Assembly (NCBI GenBank): GCA_035541215.1 | Contig: DATKNV010000142.1 | Coordinates: 1 to 61,805 of the forward strand | DNA length: 61,805 bases | Reading direction: 5' to 3' | From: DASZHJ01 sp035541215 | GTDB taxonomy: Bacteria > Pseudomonadota > Alphaproteobacteria > ATCC43930 > CGMCC-115725 | Shown: positions 33,339 through 42,773 of the stretch, piece after piece | Position numbering within the stretch: position 1 is the stretch's first letter | How the letters are laid out: each line of letters begins with the position of its first letter | The notes under the pieces: generated by a model | What the model was told of the DNA's origin: nothing | The model's database searches: none | The model's input: only the letters and a program-made list of their open reading frames with translations | Program-made: the position numbers and the translations under genes

Positions 33339-35111
33339 TTGGCAGCCCAGCGCGCGGAACGCAAGTTGGCGGCGATCCTCGCCGCAGACATGGCCGACTA
33401 CAGTCGCCTCATGGGTGCTGACGAGGAAGGAACGCTGGCGCGGCTAAAGGCGATCCGGCAGGAGCTGATCGATCCGAAGATCGCCGAGCACCGCGGGCGC
33501 ATCGTCAAGACCACCGGCGACGGCATGCTGATCGAGTTTCCCAGCGCCGTCGACGCAGTGCGCTGCGCCGCGGAGGTCCAGCAGCGCATGGCCGAGAGCG
33601 GAGCGACGACACCCGAGGAGCAGCGGGTCCAGTTTCGCGTCGGCATCAATGTCGGTGACGTGATCATCGACGGCGACGATATCTACGGTGACGGTGTGAA
33701 CATTGCGGCGCGCCTCGAAGGCATCGCCGACCCCGGCAGTGTCTGCATCTCCGAGGCGGCCTATCAGCAGGTGCGCGACCGGCTCGATTACCGGTTCGAG
33801 GAGATGGGCGAGCGGACCCTCAAAAATATTGCGCGCCCTGTGCGCGTCTATCGCATCGCTATTCATGGAGAGCCCCAGAGGGAAGCGAAGGCGCTCGCCC
33901 TCCCGGACAAGCCTTCGATCGCGGTGCTACCGTTCCAGAACATGAGCGGCGATCCCGAGCAGGAGTATTTCGCGGACGGCATCGTCGAGGAGATCATCAC
34001 CGCGTTCTCGCGCTTTCGGCAGCTGTTCGTGATCGCCCGCAACTCGAGCTTCACCTACAAGGGCCGTGCCGTCGATGTGAAGCAGGTTGGCCGCGAGCTC
34101 GGCGTGCGCTATGTGCTCGAAGGTAGCGTCCGCAAGGCTGCGGGTCGGGCGCGCATCACGGGGCAGCTCATCGACGCCTCGACCGGCGCTCATCTTTGGG
34201 CGGATCGTCTCGAGGGCACGCTCGAGGACATCTTCGAGTTGCAGGACCGGGTGACCGCAAGCGTGGTGGGCCAGATCGCACCGAAGCTCGAGCAGGCCGA
34301 GATCGAGCGCGCGCTGCGCAAGCGGACGGACAGCCTCGACGCCTACGACTGCTTCCTGCGGGGATTGGCATCCCTCTATCGAAGCCAGTGGAGCAACCGA
34401 GAGGCGATGGACGAGGCATTGCGACTCTTCGAGCGCGCGGTAGCGCTCGATCCGAATTTCGCTGCCGCCTACGGCTGCGCCGCAGCATGCTACGTCCAAT
34501 ACAAGGGGAATGGTTGGATGATCGACCCGGCGCGCCTCGTCGCCGAGACCGAGCGGCTCGCCGGCCGAGCGGCCGATTTGGGCAAGGACGAGGCAGACGC
34601 CCTCGCCAACAGCGGATGGGCGCTGGCCTTCGCTGCCGGCGATCTCGATGCCGGCGCGGCGCTCGTCGATCGCGCATTGGCGCTCAATCCGAACCTCGCC
34701 CTGGCTTGGTTCCTGGGCGGCTGGATGAAGACCTGGCTCGGCGAGCCGGAGACGGCCATTTCGCGGCACACGCATGCAATGCGCCTTAGTCCGGTCGATC
34801 CGCGCATGGCAGGAATGCAGCAGGCGAGAGCGCACGCGCATTTCATGGCCGGCCATTACGACGAAGCATCTTCCTGGGCGGCGACGTCCCTTCGAACTGC
34901 GCCCGACCTGCAGCCGGCACTCCGGATCAGTGCGGCGAGCAACGCGCTGGCCGGGCATATGGAGCTCGCGCGAAAGGCGGTCGGACGTCTGCGGGACCTC
35001 AATCCCGAGCTGCGCGTCTCCAACCTCCGCGCGGTCCTCGGGCCATATCGGCGACCGGCCGACCTCGCGCGATACGAAGACGGAATGCGAAAGGCAGGGT
35101 TACCCGAATGA
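33339..35111 (+). CDS. Class III adenylate/guanylate cyclase with TolB-like and TPR regions
   Basis: A 590-residue soluble protein. Residues about 8-175 form a class III cyclase domain with metal-binding Asp residues in LAADMADYSRLM and INVGDVIIDGDDIYGDGVNIAARLE. Residues about 190-310 resemble the TolB N-terminal-like fold (SIAVLPFQNMSGDPEQEYFADGIVEEI). The rest has TPR-like helical pairs (EALRLFERAVALDPNFAAAY, ALVDRALALNPNLALAWFLGG). The start is TTG at 33339 with GAGG seven bases ahead; the upstream frame reads as non-coding. This layout is frequent in Bradyrhizobium-like genomes, with unknown inputs. Confidence 0.9.
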   Translation: MAAQRAERKLAAILAADMADYSRLMGADEEGTLARLKAIRQELIDPKIAEHRGRIVKTTGDGMLIEFPSAVDAVRCAAEVQQRMAESGATTPEEQRVQFRVGINVGDVIIDGDDIYGDGVNIAARLEGIADPGSVCISEAAYQQVRDRLDYRFEEMGERTLKNIARPVRVYRIAIHGEPQREAKALALPDKPSIAVLPFQNMSGDPEQEYFADGIVEEIITAFSRFRQLFVIARNSSFTYKGRAVDVKQVGRELGVRYVLEGSVRKAAGRARITGQLIDASTGAHLWADRLEGTLEDIFELQDRVTASVVGQIAPKLEQAEIERALRKRTDSLDAYDCFLRGLASLYRSQWSNREAMDEALRLFERAVALDPNFAAAYGCAAACYVQYKGNGWMIDPARLVAETERLAGRAADLGKDEADALANSGWALAFAAGDLDAGAALVDRALALNPNLALAWFLGGWMKTWLGEPETAISRHTHAMRLSPVDPRMAGMQQARAHAHFMAGHYDEASSWAATSLRTAPDLQPALRISAASNALAGHMELARKAVGRLRDLNPELRVSNLRAVLGPYRRPADLARYEDGMRKAGLPE

Positions 35112-35512
35112 TCCCGAAGCGGTCGCTGGCCCGCGCGATTGGAGCGGCCCTTCTGCTTCTCGCCGGAGGCTCGCTCCTCGCTCAGACCGCGAGGTTCAGC
35201 GTCGATTTCTCCTGGTCCGGCACCGGCTCTTGCTTCGACCCGAACTCCCCGCCTTTCACGCTGAGCGGCGTTCCCGCCGGCACCAAGCGGCTCGTCTTCG
35301 CGATGAAGGACCTGGACGCGCCGGGCTTTGCGCATGGCGGCGGCAGCGTCCTCTACTCCGGCCAGAGCCAGATCGCCCGCGGCGCTTTCTCCTACAAAGG
35401 TCCCTGCCCGCCGCAGGGTCCGCACACCTATCAATGGACGGTCGAGGCGCAGGACGGCGGCGGTAGGACACTGGCGACCGCGACGGTCGCAAGGAAATTC
35501 CCAGAGCGCTGA
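35108..35512 (+). CDS. Secreted PEBP (YbhB/YbcL) family protein
   Basis: A 134-residue protein with a signal peptide (to about residue 26, ending LLAQ) and a phosphatidylethanolamine-binding-protein-like fold: FDPNSPPFTLSGVPAGTKRLVFAMKDLDAP. The second half, with YQWTVEAQD, is shorter than in typical YbhB. Its ATG overlaps the cyclase stop (ATGA), suggesting translational coupling. Confidence 0.75.
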   Translation: MIPKRSLARAIGAALLLLAGGSLLAQTARFSVDFSWSGTGSCFDPNSPPFTLSGVPAGTKRLVFAMKDLDAPGFAHGGGSVLYSGQSQIARGAFSYKGPCPPQGPHTYQWTVEAQDGGGRTLATATVARKFPER

Positions 35513-35518
35513 AGGCGC

Positions 35519-36592
35519 CTACCCGCTCCCGCCCTCGACGGGATGCGCTTCCGCGCGCCAGCGCAGCATGCCGCCGGTGAGGTTGGCGACGTCGGTGAAG
35601 CCGTTTTGGAGCAGGATCGTGACGGCTTGGGCCGAGCGGCTCCCGGCGCGGCAGACCGTGACGATCGGGCGGTCGCGCTTCAATTCGCCGAGGCGGCCCG
35701 CGAGCTCGCCGAGCGGGATGAGGACGGCCCCGGCGATGTGGCCGAGCGGTCCGCTGAACTCGTCGGGCTCGCGCACGTCGAGGATCTGCACGTCCTGCAC
35801 ATGCTCCTCGAGACCGTGCGGATCGATCTCCCACAGTCCCGCGAAGCTGTAGTGAAGATGCGCCCAGGTTGGATCGCGGGCGAGGCCGGTCTCGTTCTCG
35901 GGACGGCCGCAGCGGAGATTGGCGGGGACCGCGACGTCGATCATCTTGGGATGGGCGAGCTTCAGGTTCCGCATGTAGCCCGCGAAATCGCCCACGGCGA
36001 TCTCGCCGCCGAGCCGCGGGTTGAAGCGGCGCTCCTCGGCGACGCTCGTCGCGGTGAGGCCGCGGTAGTCGTGCGCGGGATAGAGCAGGCACTCGTCTGG
36101 CAGGCTGAAGATCCGGTCGTGCACCGAGCGGTACATGATCGCGGGATCTCCCTGCTGGAAATCCGTGCGGCCGCTGCCGCGGATCAAGAGGCAATCCCCG
36201 GTGAAGGCCATGCTGCGGTCGTCGAGCACGTAGGTGAGGCAGCCGTTGGTATGGCCCGGCGTCGCGCGCACCATGAGCCGGCGCTTTCCGAAGGCGACCA
36301 CGTCGTCCTCGACGAGGTAGCGGTCGGCACCCTCGGCGCCGCTCGCTTTCGCCAGCATGATCTGGCTTCCGAGCCGGCGCTTGAGGAGCCAGGCGCCCGT
36401 CACGTGATCGGCGTGGACGTGGGTCTCAAGCGTCGCGACCAGGCGGAGGCCGAGCTCGCCGATCAAGGCCGCATCGCGGCGCACTTGCTCGAAGACGGGA
36501 TCGATCAGCACGGCCTCGCCGCCGCGCTCGTCGCCGAGCAGATAGGTGTAGGTCGAGGATTGCGGGTCGAACAATTGCCGAAACACCAGCAT
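35519..36592 (-). CDS. Persulfide dioxygenase-rhodanese fusion
   Basis: A 357-residue protein. Residues about 1-235 are an ETHE1-type metallo-beta-lactamase domain (THVHADHVTG, RATPGHTNGCLTYV, FTGDCLLIRGSGRTDFQQG) that oxidises glutathione persulfide to sulfite. Residues about 260-355 are a rhodanese domain with the active-site Cys in VCRAGSRSAQA. Together they would process sulfide-derived persulfide. Fusions of this type are known in bacteria. Confidence 0.93.
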   Translation of the reverse strand: MLVFRQLFDPQSSTYTYLLGDERGGEAVLIDPVFEQVRRDAALIGELGLRLVATLETHVHADHVTGAWLLKRRLGSQIMLAKASGAEGADRYLVEDDVVAFGKRRLMVRATPGHTNGCLTYVLDDRSMAFTGDCLLIRGSGRTDFQQGDPAIMYRSVHDRIFSLPDECLLYPAHDYRGLTATSVAEERRFNPRLGGEIAVGDFAGYMRNLKLAHPKMIDVAVPANLRCGRPENETGLARDPTWAHLHYSFAGLWEIDPHGLEEHVQDVQILDVREPDEFSGPLGHIAGAVLIPLGELAGRLGELKRDRPIVTVCRAGSRSAQAVTILLQNGFTDVANLTGGMLRWRAEAHPVEGGSG

Positions 36593-36624
36593 CTCACCCT
36601 CCCCAGCTCCGGCCCCGCCGGAAT

Positions 36625-37437
36625 TCAGGCCTTGAGCTTATAGCCTCGCACGAAGAGGCGATGGCACAAAGCGAGCAAGAGCGCGTCGATCGCGGCCATG
36701 AGGAGCACTCCCACGACGAGCGAGCCCTCCGCGTGCCCCGTGAATCCGTAACGGAAGCCGTCGATCATGTAGAAGAACGGATTCGCATGCGCGACGGCGC
36801 GCCACGCCGCCGGGAGCTGCTCGACCGAATAGAAGGTGCCGGAGAGGAAGGTGAGCGGCATCACCACGAAATTGGTGACCGCGGCGATGTGGTCGAACTT
36901 CTCCGCCCAGAGCCCGCCGATGACGCCGAGGAGCGAGAGCAGGAGCGAGGCCGCGAGCGCGAAATAGATGACGGCCCAGGGCGCGGCCGGGTGGATGTGC
37001 ACGAAGGGCACGAGCGAGAGCCCCACCGTGATCCCCACCACCGCGCCGCGCGTGGCGCCGCCGAGCGCCAGGCCCAGCGCGATCTCGGCGGGGCTCAGCG
37101 GCGGCATCAGCATGTCGACGATGCTCCCCTGCATCTTCCCGATCATGATCGAGGACGAGGTGTTGGCGAAGGAGTTCTGCGTGATCGCCATCATCAGGAG
37201 GCCCGGCACCAGGAACTCGACATAGGGCACGCCCGCGACCTCGCGCCCGCTGCCGCCGAGCGCCAGGAGGAAGATCGCGAGGAAGAGCAGCGTCGTCACC
37301 ACCGGCGCCGCAACCGTCTGCGTGAAGACCTTGAAGAAGCGCCGGACCTCGCGGTGATAGAGCGTCCAGAGTCCGACCCAATTCACCGCGCCGAAGCGGC
37401 GCAGGCGGGGCGGAGCGAGGGGCAAGGGAGGGGCCAT
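36625..37437 (-). CDS. ABC-2 type permease without a neighbouring ATPase
   Basis: A 270-residue ABC-2 membrane protein with six hydrophobic helices and the family segment GKMQGSIVDMLMPPLSPAEIALG. The ATG at 37437 is chosen (GGGAGG near); further upstream codons are unlike the family. It is YadH/NodJ-like. The ATPase partner must lie elsewhere, since neither neighbour encodes one. Confidence 0.9.
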   Translation of the reverse strand: MAPPLPLAPPRLRRFGAVNWVGLWTLYHREVRRFFKVFTQTVAAPVVTTLLFLAIFLLALGGSGREVAGVPYVEFLVPGLLMMAITQNSFANTSSSIMIGKMQGSIVDMLMPPLSPAEIALGLALGGATRGAVVGITVGLSLVPFVHIHPAAPWAVIYFALAASLLLSLLGVIGGLWAEKFDHIAAVTNFVVMPLTFLSGTFYSVEQLPAAWRAVAHANPFFYMIDGFRYGFTGHAEGSLVVGVLLMAAIDALLLALCHRLFVRGYKLKA

Positions 37438-37667
37438 GGCGTGCGGGCGGAGATTAGAGGCGCGAGCATCGCGCTGACAATGCCCATCGCCGGAGCAAGG
37501 AGAAAGATGGAGCCCGATCGTTTCGCCCGCGAGACGGTTCGGCCTGCCGCCATGGTAAATGCCGCCGGTCGTTGCGAGCTCGAAACGATGCGCGGGGACG
37601 CTCGACCGTCTCGGCGCCGATATGGGATCATGGTAAGCGAGGAGGGGGCACGGCCTTGCCCGATAGG

Positions 37668-38240
37668 ATGAGACGATCAACCGCGCCGGCGATCTCGCCA
37701 TCCGCCCTAGAAAAGGCGGCGCTGCGCTATCTCGAGCGCTTCGCGGCCTCGACGGACCAATTGCGCAAGGTGCTTCGGCGCCGGATCAAGCGCGCCGCCA
37801 TGCTGGGCGCCGAGCCCGAGGCGGCGGCCGCGGCGACGCGCGACGTCGAGACGTTGCTCGAGCGCTATCTCGCGGCGGGGCTGCTCGACGACCGCCGCTT
37901 CGCCGAGGCGCAGACGCAGAGCCTGCGCCGGCGCGGCGCCTCGCGCCAGGGCATCCGCCGGCGCCTCGCCGCCAAGGGCGTCGAGCGCGAGCTCGTGGAG
38001 GCGGCGCTTGCCGAGGACGGCGAGGACCGGAGCGAGCTCGCCGCCGCCGGCGCTCTCGCGCGCCGCCGCCGCCTCGGCCCCTATCGCGCGCCGGGCGCGC
38101 GCGCGGCCTTCCGGCAGAAGGATCTCGCCGCCCTCGCCCGCGCGGGTTTTCCGTTGGAGATTGCACGGCGCGTCCTCTCCGCCGGCGATCCCGAGGCGCT
38201 CGAGGCGCTCATCGCGGGCGAGGATGCCGCATCGCCATGA
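37668..38240 (+). CDS. recX: RecX-family regulatory protein
   Basis: A 190-residue Arg/Ala-rich helical protein. It shows RecX repeats: ALRYLERFAASTDQLRKVLRRRI, LDDRRFAEAQTQSLRRRGASRQGIRRRLAAKGV and a third, weaker one. RecX proteins modulate RecA. A TTG at 37656, with GGAGG ten bases ahead, is an alternative start. It overlaps the next gene by four bases. Confidence 0.85.
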   Translation: MRRSTAPAISPSALEKAALRYLERFAASTDQLRKVLRRRIKRAAMLGAEPEAAAAATRDVETLLERYLAAGLLDDRRFAEAQTQSLRRRGASRQGIRRRLAAKGVERELVEAALAEDGEDRSELAAAGALARRRRLGPYRAPGARAAFRQKDLAALARAGFPLEIARRVLSAGDPEALEALIAGEDAASP

Positions 38241-39043
38241 GCGGTCCGCCGAGCCATCTCGATGCGCTTTTCCGGGTGCGCGCGCGGCTCGGGCCTCCGC
38301 TGCGGCCGAACGAGGAAGTGCTCGCCGCCTATCGCCGCCTGATAGCGGGGCACGCCGCGCAGGTTCTGCTCCTGGGCATGACGGCCGGCCTCGCGGACGC
38401 GGGAGCTGAGGTCGACGCCGTCGACAGCAACGATGCCGCGATCGCGCGGGCTTGGCCCGGCGACACCGAGCGCCGGCGCGCGCACAAGGCGGATTGGCTG
38501 GCGCTGCCCTTTCCCGCGGAACGCTTCACCGCGGCCATCGGCGACGGGGCGCTCAATTCCGCCGGAGGAGTCCGGACTTACCCCGCGCTGTTTCAGGAGC
38601 TCGAGCGGGTGCTCGAGCCGGGCGGGCTCATCGTGACCCGGATCTATGCGCGGCCAGCGGTCTGCGAGACCGTGGCGACGGTGGCGAAGACGGCGATGGC
38701 GGGCGAGATTCCCGTCTTCAACGCGCTCAAATGGCGCCTCGCCATGGCGCTGGTGGCGGAGTCCGGCGAGCCCGACATCGAGGTGCACCGGATCAAGACG
38801 GCGTTCGACCGCGCTTTCCCCGATCGCGCGGCACTCGCGGCCGCGGCGCGCTGGGAGATCGAGGACATCGATACGATCGACATCTACGCGGGATCGCGAG
38901 CGAACTACAGCTTTCCGACCCTGGCGGAGGTTCGCGCGACCGTCCCGGCGTCCCTCGGGCGGATGCGCGTGGTCCCCACCGGAACCTATCCGCTCGCCGA
39001 GCGCTGCCCGCTCCTCGTGCTGCGCAAGAAGGTCCCCCGATGA
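38237..39043 (+). CDS. Class I SAM-dependent methyltransferase
   Basis: A 268-residue protein with a Rossmann-like methyltransferase core: VLLLGMTAGLADAGAEVDAVDSN, with the acidic SAM-ribose residue, then LPFPAERFTAAIGDGALNSAG and LERVLEPGGLIVTRIY. The usual GxGxG is reduced to GMTAG. It overlaps recX and the following ligase gene by four bases each, so the three are probably one transcript. The substrate is unknown. Confidence 0.82.
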   Translation: MSGPPSHLDALFRVRARLGPPLRPNEEVLAAYRRLIAGHAAQVLLLGMTAGLADAGAEVDAVDSNDAAIARAWPGDTERRRAHKADWLALPFPAERFTAAIGDGALNSAGGVRTYPALFQELERVLEPGGLIVTRIYARPAVCETVATVAKTAMAGEIPVFNALKWRLAMALVAESGEPDIEVHRIKTAFDRAFPDRAALAAAARWEIEDIDTIDIYAGSRANYSFPTLAEVRATVPASLGRMRVVPTGTYPLAERCPLLVLRKKVPR

Positions 39044-40341
39044 ATCCCTCCATTCGACAGTTCGGGGAGCTCGTGGACCGCCTCATGGCCTCGCAATGGA
39101 TGCCGGAGGAGCTGCTTCAGGCGAGCCAGCGGGAACCTCTCTACCGGCTCGCAGAGCAGGCCTCGAAGCAATCGCCGCTGATCCGCCGGCGCCTCGCGGA
39201 GGCGGGGCTCCGACCGGAGGACATCGCCGCGCCGGGAGGTCTCGCGCGGATGCCGCTGCTGCGCCGGAGGGACTTTCAGCTTGCGGCGGCGGAGCTCTAT
39301 TGCGCGGAGGTGCCGCGCGAGCACGGCCCGGTCAACGTGCTCCGCACCTCCGGCTCGACGGGCGAGCCCGTGGCGGTGCGGCGCACCCATCTCACGGATC
39401 TCCACTGGTACGCGCTCACCATGCGCGACCATCACTGGCACGAGCGCGAATTCAGCGGGCGCTTCTCTGCCATTCGCCCGACCATGCCGGGGCATGTGCG
39501 CCTGCCGAATTGGGGGCCGCCCACGAGCGTGCTCCATCCGACCGGGCCCGCACAGGCGATCCCGATCACAGCGGAGATCGGGCAGCAGGCCGAATGGCTC
39601 GCGGAATTCAGCCCGAACGTCCTGCTCTCCTTCCCGAGCGTCGCCGAGGCGATCGCCCGGCATTTGCGCGAGCACGGCCAACGCCTCCCCGAGCTTCGGC
39701 GCGTCAAGACGATCGGCGAGACCCTGAGCGCGCGGCTCCGCCAGGAGATCGAGACGGGATTCGGCGCCCCCGTCGTCGACATCTACTCCTCGCACGAGGT
39801 CGGCATCATCGCCGTGCAATGCCCGGAGAGCGACCTCTACCACGCGATGGCGGAAAATCTCATCGTGGAGATCCTCGATGCCGAAGGGCGGCCCTGCGCC
39901 GAGGGCGAGGCCGGGCGGATTGCGATCACCGACCTCCACAATCACGCGACGCCAATCATCCGCTACGAGATCGGCGACTGGGCCGAGCGCGGAGGGCCCT
40001 GCCGCTGCGGCCGCGGCCTGCCGACGATCCGACGCGTCCTCGGCCGCGAGCGCAATCTCGTGGCGATGCCGGACGGCTCGCGGCGCTATCCGCTGGTGGG
40101 CTTCATGCGCTTTCGCGAGGTAGCGCCGGTGCTGCAGTACCAGTTCGTCCAGCACGCGATCGACAGGCTCGAGATGCGGCTCGTGACGGAGACGCCGCTG
40201 AGCGCCAGCCAGGAAGCCGATCTCACGGCGATCGTCCAGAAGGCGCTGGGCTTCTCATTCGCGCTCGGCTTCACCTATTTCCCCGACCGCATCCCCCGCG
40301 CCGCGAGCGGCAAGTTCGAGGAGTTCATCTGCCGCATCTGA
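39040..40341 (+). CDS. PaaK/CapK-like AMP-binding ligase
   Basis: A 433-residue member of the phenylacetate-CoA ligase-like adenylate-forming family. The ATP-binding P-loop TSGSTGEPV, the VVDIYSSHEVGIIAVQC core and TPIIRYEIGDW motif are present. It may activate an acid that the adjacent methyltransferase acts on; this is inference from the ATGA overlap. No CoA-specific motif decides between ligase and adenylyltransferase. Confidence 0.85.
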   Translation: MNPSIRQFGELVDRLMASQWMPEELLQASQREPLYRLAEQASKQSPLIRRRLAEAGLRPEDIAAPGGLARMPLLRRRDFQLAAAELYCAEVPREHGPVNVLRTSGSTGEPVAVRRTHLTDLHWYALTMRDHHWHEREFSGRFSAIRPTMPGHVRLPNWGPPTSVLHPTGPAQAIPITAEIGQQAEWLAEFSPNVLLSFPSVAEAIARHLREHGQRLPELRRVKTIGETLSARLRQEIETGFGAPVVDIYSSHEVGIIAVQCPESDLYHAMAENLIVEILDAEGRPCAEGEAGRIAITDLHNHATPIIRYEIGDWAERGGPCRCGRGLPTIRRVLGRERNLVAMPDGSRRYPLVGFMRFREVAPVLQYQFVQHAIDRLEMRLVTETPLSASQEADLTAIVQKALGFSFALGFTYFPDRIPRAASGKFEEFICRI

Positions 40342-40344
40342 GCC

Positions 40345-42537
40345 TCAGGCCTTGGGCGGCGGCTCCTGCGAATAGACCACGCGCTGCGGCGAGGAGGTCT
40401 CGATGCCCTCGGCGTCGAAGGCCTTCTTGACGCGGCGGTTGAACTCGCGGCCGACGCTCCACTGCTGCAGCGGCACGGTCTTGAGCCGCACCTTGATGAT
40501 GACGGAGGCATCCGCGAAGCGGTCGACGCCGACGACCTCCAGCGGCTCCAGCATGAAATAGCCGAAGGCCGGGTCCTCCTTGAGCGCGCGCGCGACCTCC
40601 TTGAGGAGATCGATGACTTCGTCGGTGTCCTCGTCCCAGGAGATCGCGATGTCCGCGACGTAATAGGAATAGTCGCGCGTGAGGTTCTTGACGGAGGTGA
40701 CGGCGCCGAAGGGGACGGTGTGCACCGTGCCCGCCATGTCCCGGAGCTTGATCGCGCGGATCGAGATCGCCTCGACGACGCCGGCGTGATCGCCGCCGAC
40801 GTCGACGACGTCGCCGATCGCGAGCGTGTCCTCGACCAGGATGAAGAGGCCCGTGATGATGTCCTTGACGAGGGCCTGCGAGCCGAAGCCGATCGCGATG
40901 CCCACGATGCCGGCGCCCGCGAGGAGCGGCGCGATGTTGACGCCGAGCTCGGAGAGTACGGTGAGGCCCACCGTCAGCGCCAGCACCACCAGCATCGCCG
41001 TGCGCAGGAGCGGGAGGAGCGTGCGCGTGCGGGCGGTGCGCGGGAGCGGGCGCCCCTCGACATCGACCGCGGCGAGGTAATGCTCGATCGCGGAGCCGAA
41101 GACCTCCCAGACCGCGATCGCCACGAGCCCCACCACGCCGATCGAGACCGCGGCGCCGGTGACGCGCTGGCCCCAGCCGGACTGCATCCAGCCGAAGCCG
41201 TCGGCGCCCCAGGCCTGCAGCAGCGCGAGACCCGCGAAGAAGTAGACCGCGGCCGAGACCGCCGCCGAGAAGACCGGGAGGTAGCGATTGGCGCGCGCCT
41301 CGAGCGTCGGAAACCGCGCCTTCTGATCGGGGCTGAGCGCGAAGCCTCGCTCGGCCGCGTGCCCGACGAGGCGCACCAGCAGCCCTGCCCCCACGATCAG
41401 CACGACGCTGAGCCCGCTCGCGCGCAGCGCAAAGGCGATGCCGCCGGGGATCCGGAGCGCATAGACCGCATAGATGCCGACGACGTAGACGATCGCGAGC
41501 ACGTGCCAAGTGTCCGCAAGACGCTGGCGCAAGAGGCGCCAGGCGCCGAAGCCCCGCGCCTTCGGCGGGACCTCGCCCGCGCCGCGGAGCCACGCGCCGA
41601 CGACGTGGCGGTTCTGCAGCACGAAGACCACCGTGAGCGCCGCCAGTACCAGCGCCACCAGCCGCGCGAGCGTCGCGTCGATCCCCTCGGGAATGCCGAG
41701 CCACAGCGCCCCGTCGAGGACCGCGTAGCCGTAGACGGACCAGGCCACGAAGCGGCGAGCCCAGACGTAGAGATAGGTGCGGCTCTCCTCCTCGAGCCCC
41801 AGGAGGCCCGCAGGCGCGCCCGCGTCGAGGAGGAGGCCGCGCGCCAGCGTGACCAGAGCGCGCGCGAGGACGCTTGCGTCGATCATGATCTCCGCGACCT
41901 GCGACGTGCCGAGCCGCGGCTGCAGCAGCGGCAGCACGAGATAGCCCGCGGCGGCGAAAGCGAGGATGGGCAGGAGATCGAGGAGGGCGCGCAGGAGCGC
42001 GAGGCCGAGCCGGCTCCAGGGACGCGCGCCCAGGTTCCGCGCGAGCGCCGCGCGCGGCCGCCGCAGCAGCATCCCCACCGCGAGGTTGGCGAGCGCCGCA
42101 AGCCCGAAGACGATGCCCAGATGCGTCGCCACCTCGACCCAGCGGGCGCGGGCGACGGGATCGCTCATCTGCCCCTCGAACCAATCGGCGATGCGCGGCG
42201 CGTCGGCGACGGCGGCGAGGGTCGCGAGCACCTCGTCGCCGACTTGGCGGAGCTCGGCCGAGAGCATCTCGAGGAAGCCGCGCGGCGACGGCGGTGCCGC
42301 CTGCTGCTTCGCGCGCTCGGCGGCGATCAGCGCCTTCAGGTCCTCGACGAGACGCGCGCGGTCCTTGTCGCTCTCGAGCGTGTCGACGAGGCGCTGCAGC
42401 TCCGCGATGCTGACGGTCTCGGGCTTCGCGGGCGCGGGCGCGGGCGTCTCGCCGGCAGCACGCGCGACCCCCGCCCCGAGCGCTAGCACGAGTAGAATCG
42501 CGGCGGCAAGACCGAGGAGGCGCGGCGGGTTCGGCAT
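40345..42537 (-). CDS. Large MscS-family mechanosensitive channel
   Basis: A 730-residue inner-membrane channel. A signal peptide and a periplasmic helical part (about 25-140) precede about ten helices. The MscS pore helix and beta domain follow: LLAGAGIVGIAIGFGSQALVKDIITGLFILVEDTLAIGDVV. Size and layout resemble the E. coli YbiO/YnaI class. It ends three bases from the convergent ligase gene. Confidence 0.93.
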   Translation of the reverse strand: MPNPPRLLGLAAAILLVLALGAGVARAAGETPAPAPAKPETVSIAELQRLVDTLESDKDRARLVEDLKALIAAERAKQQAAPPSPRGFLEMLSAELRQVGDEVLATLAAVADAPRIADWFEGQMSDPVARARWVEVATHLGIVFGLAALANLAVGMLLRRPRAALARNLGARPWSRLGLALLRALLDLLPILAFAAAGYLVLPLLQPRLGTSQVAEIMIDASVLARALVTLARGLLLDAGAPAGLLGLEEESRTYLYVWARRFVAWSVYGYAVLDGALWLGIPEGIDATLARLVALVLAALTVVFVLQNRHVVGAWLRGAGEVPPKARGFGAWRLLRQRLADTWHVLAIVYVVGIYAVYALRIPGGIAFALRASGLSVVLIVGAGLLVRLVGHAAERGFALSPDQKARFPTLEARANRYLPVFSAAVSAAVYFFAGLALLQAWGADGFGWMQSGWGQRVTGAAVSIGVVGLVAIAVWEVFGSAIEHYLAAVDVEGRPLPRTARTRTLLPLLRTAMLVVLALTVGLTVLSELGVNIAPLLAGAGIVGIAIGFGSQALVKDIITGLFILVEDTLAIGDVVDVGGDHAGVVEAISIRAIKLRDMAGTVHTVPFGAVTSVKNLTRDYSYYVADIAISWDEDTDEVIDLLKEVARALKEDPAFGYFMLEPLEVVGVDRFADASVIIKVRLKTVPLQQWSVGREFNRRVKKAFDAEGIETSSPQRVVYSQEPPPKA

Positions 42538-42773
42538 CGCCGCGCGAGAATACGCGCGCCCTCCGCGGGGGCCAAGACCGGGAAGCGCGAGGCCCTGCGC
42601 CCTATATCGGGATGCGCCCGGCCGCGTGGCCGTCGAAAAGCGCCAGCGCCTGCGCGGATGTCACTGGGGTCTCGCCTCGAGAATCCTTGAGGCCGAGCCA
42701 TCGCAAAATCGGCGCGGTGACGCCTGTTTCGCGAGGCGTTTCAGCGGACTAGACGATGCGCGGGGGGAACCGA

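Noticed and set aside
40720..42486. Long open frame opposite the MscS channel gene
   Set aside because: Composition is only Arg/Asp/Glu/Ala with no motif, and the MscS frame is clearly coding.
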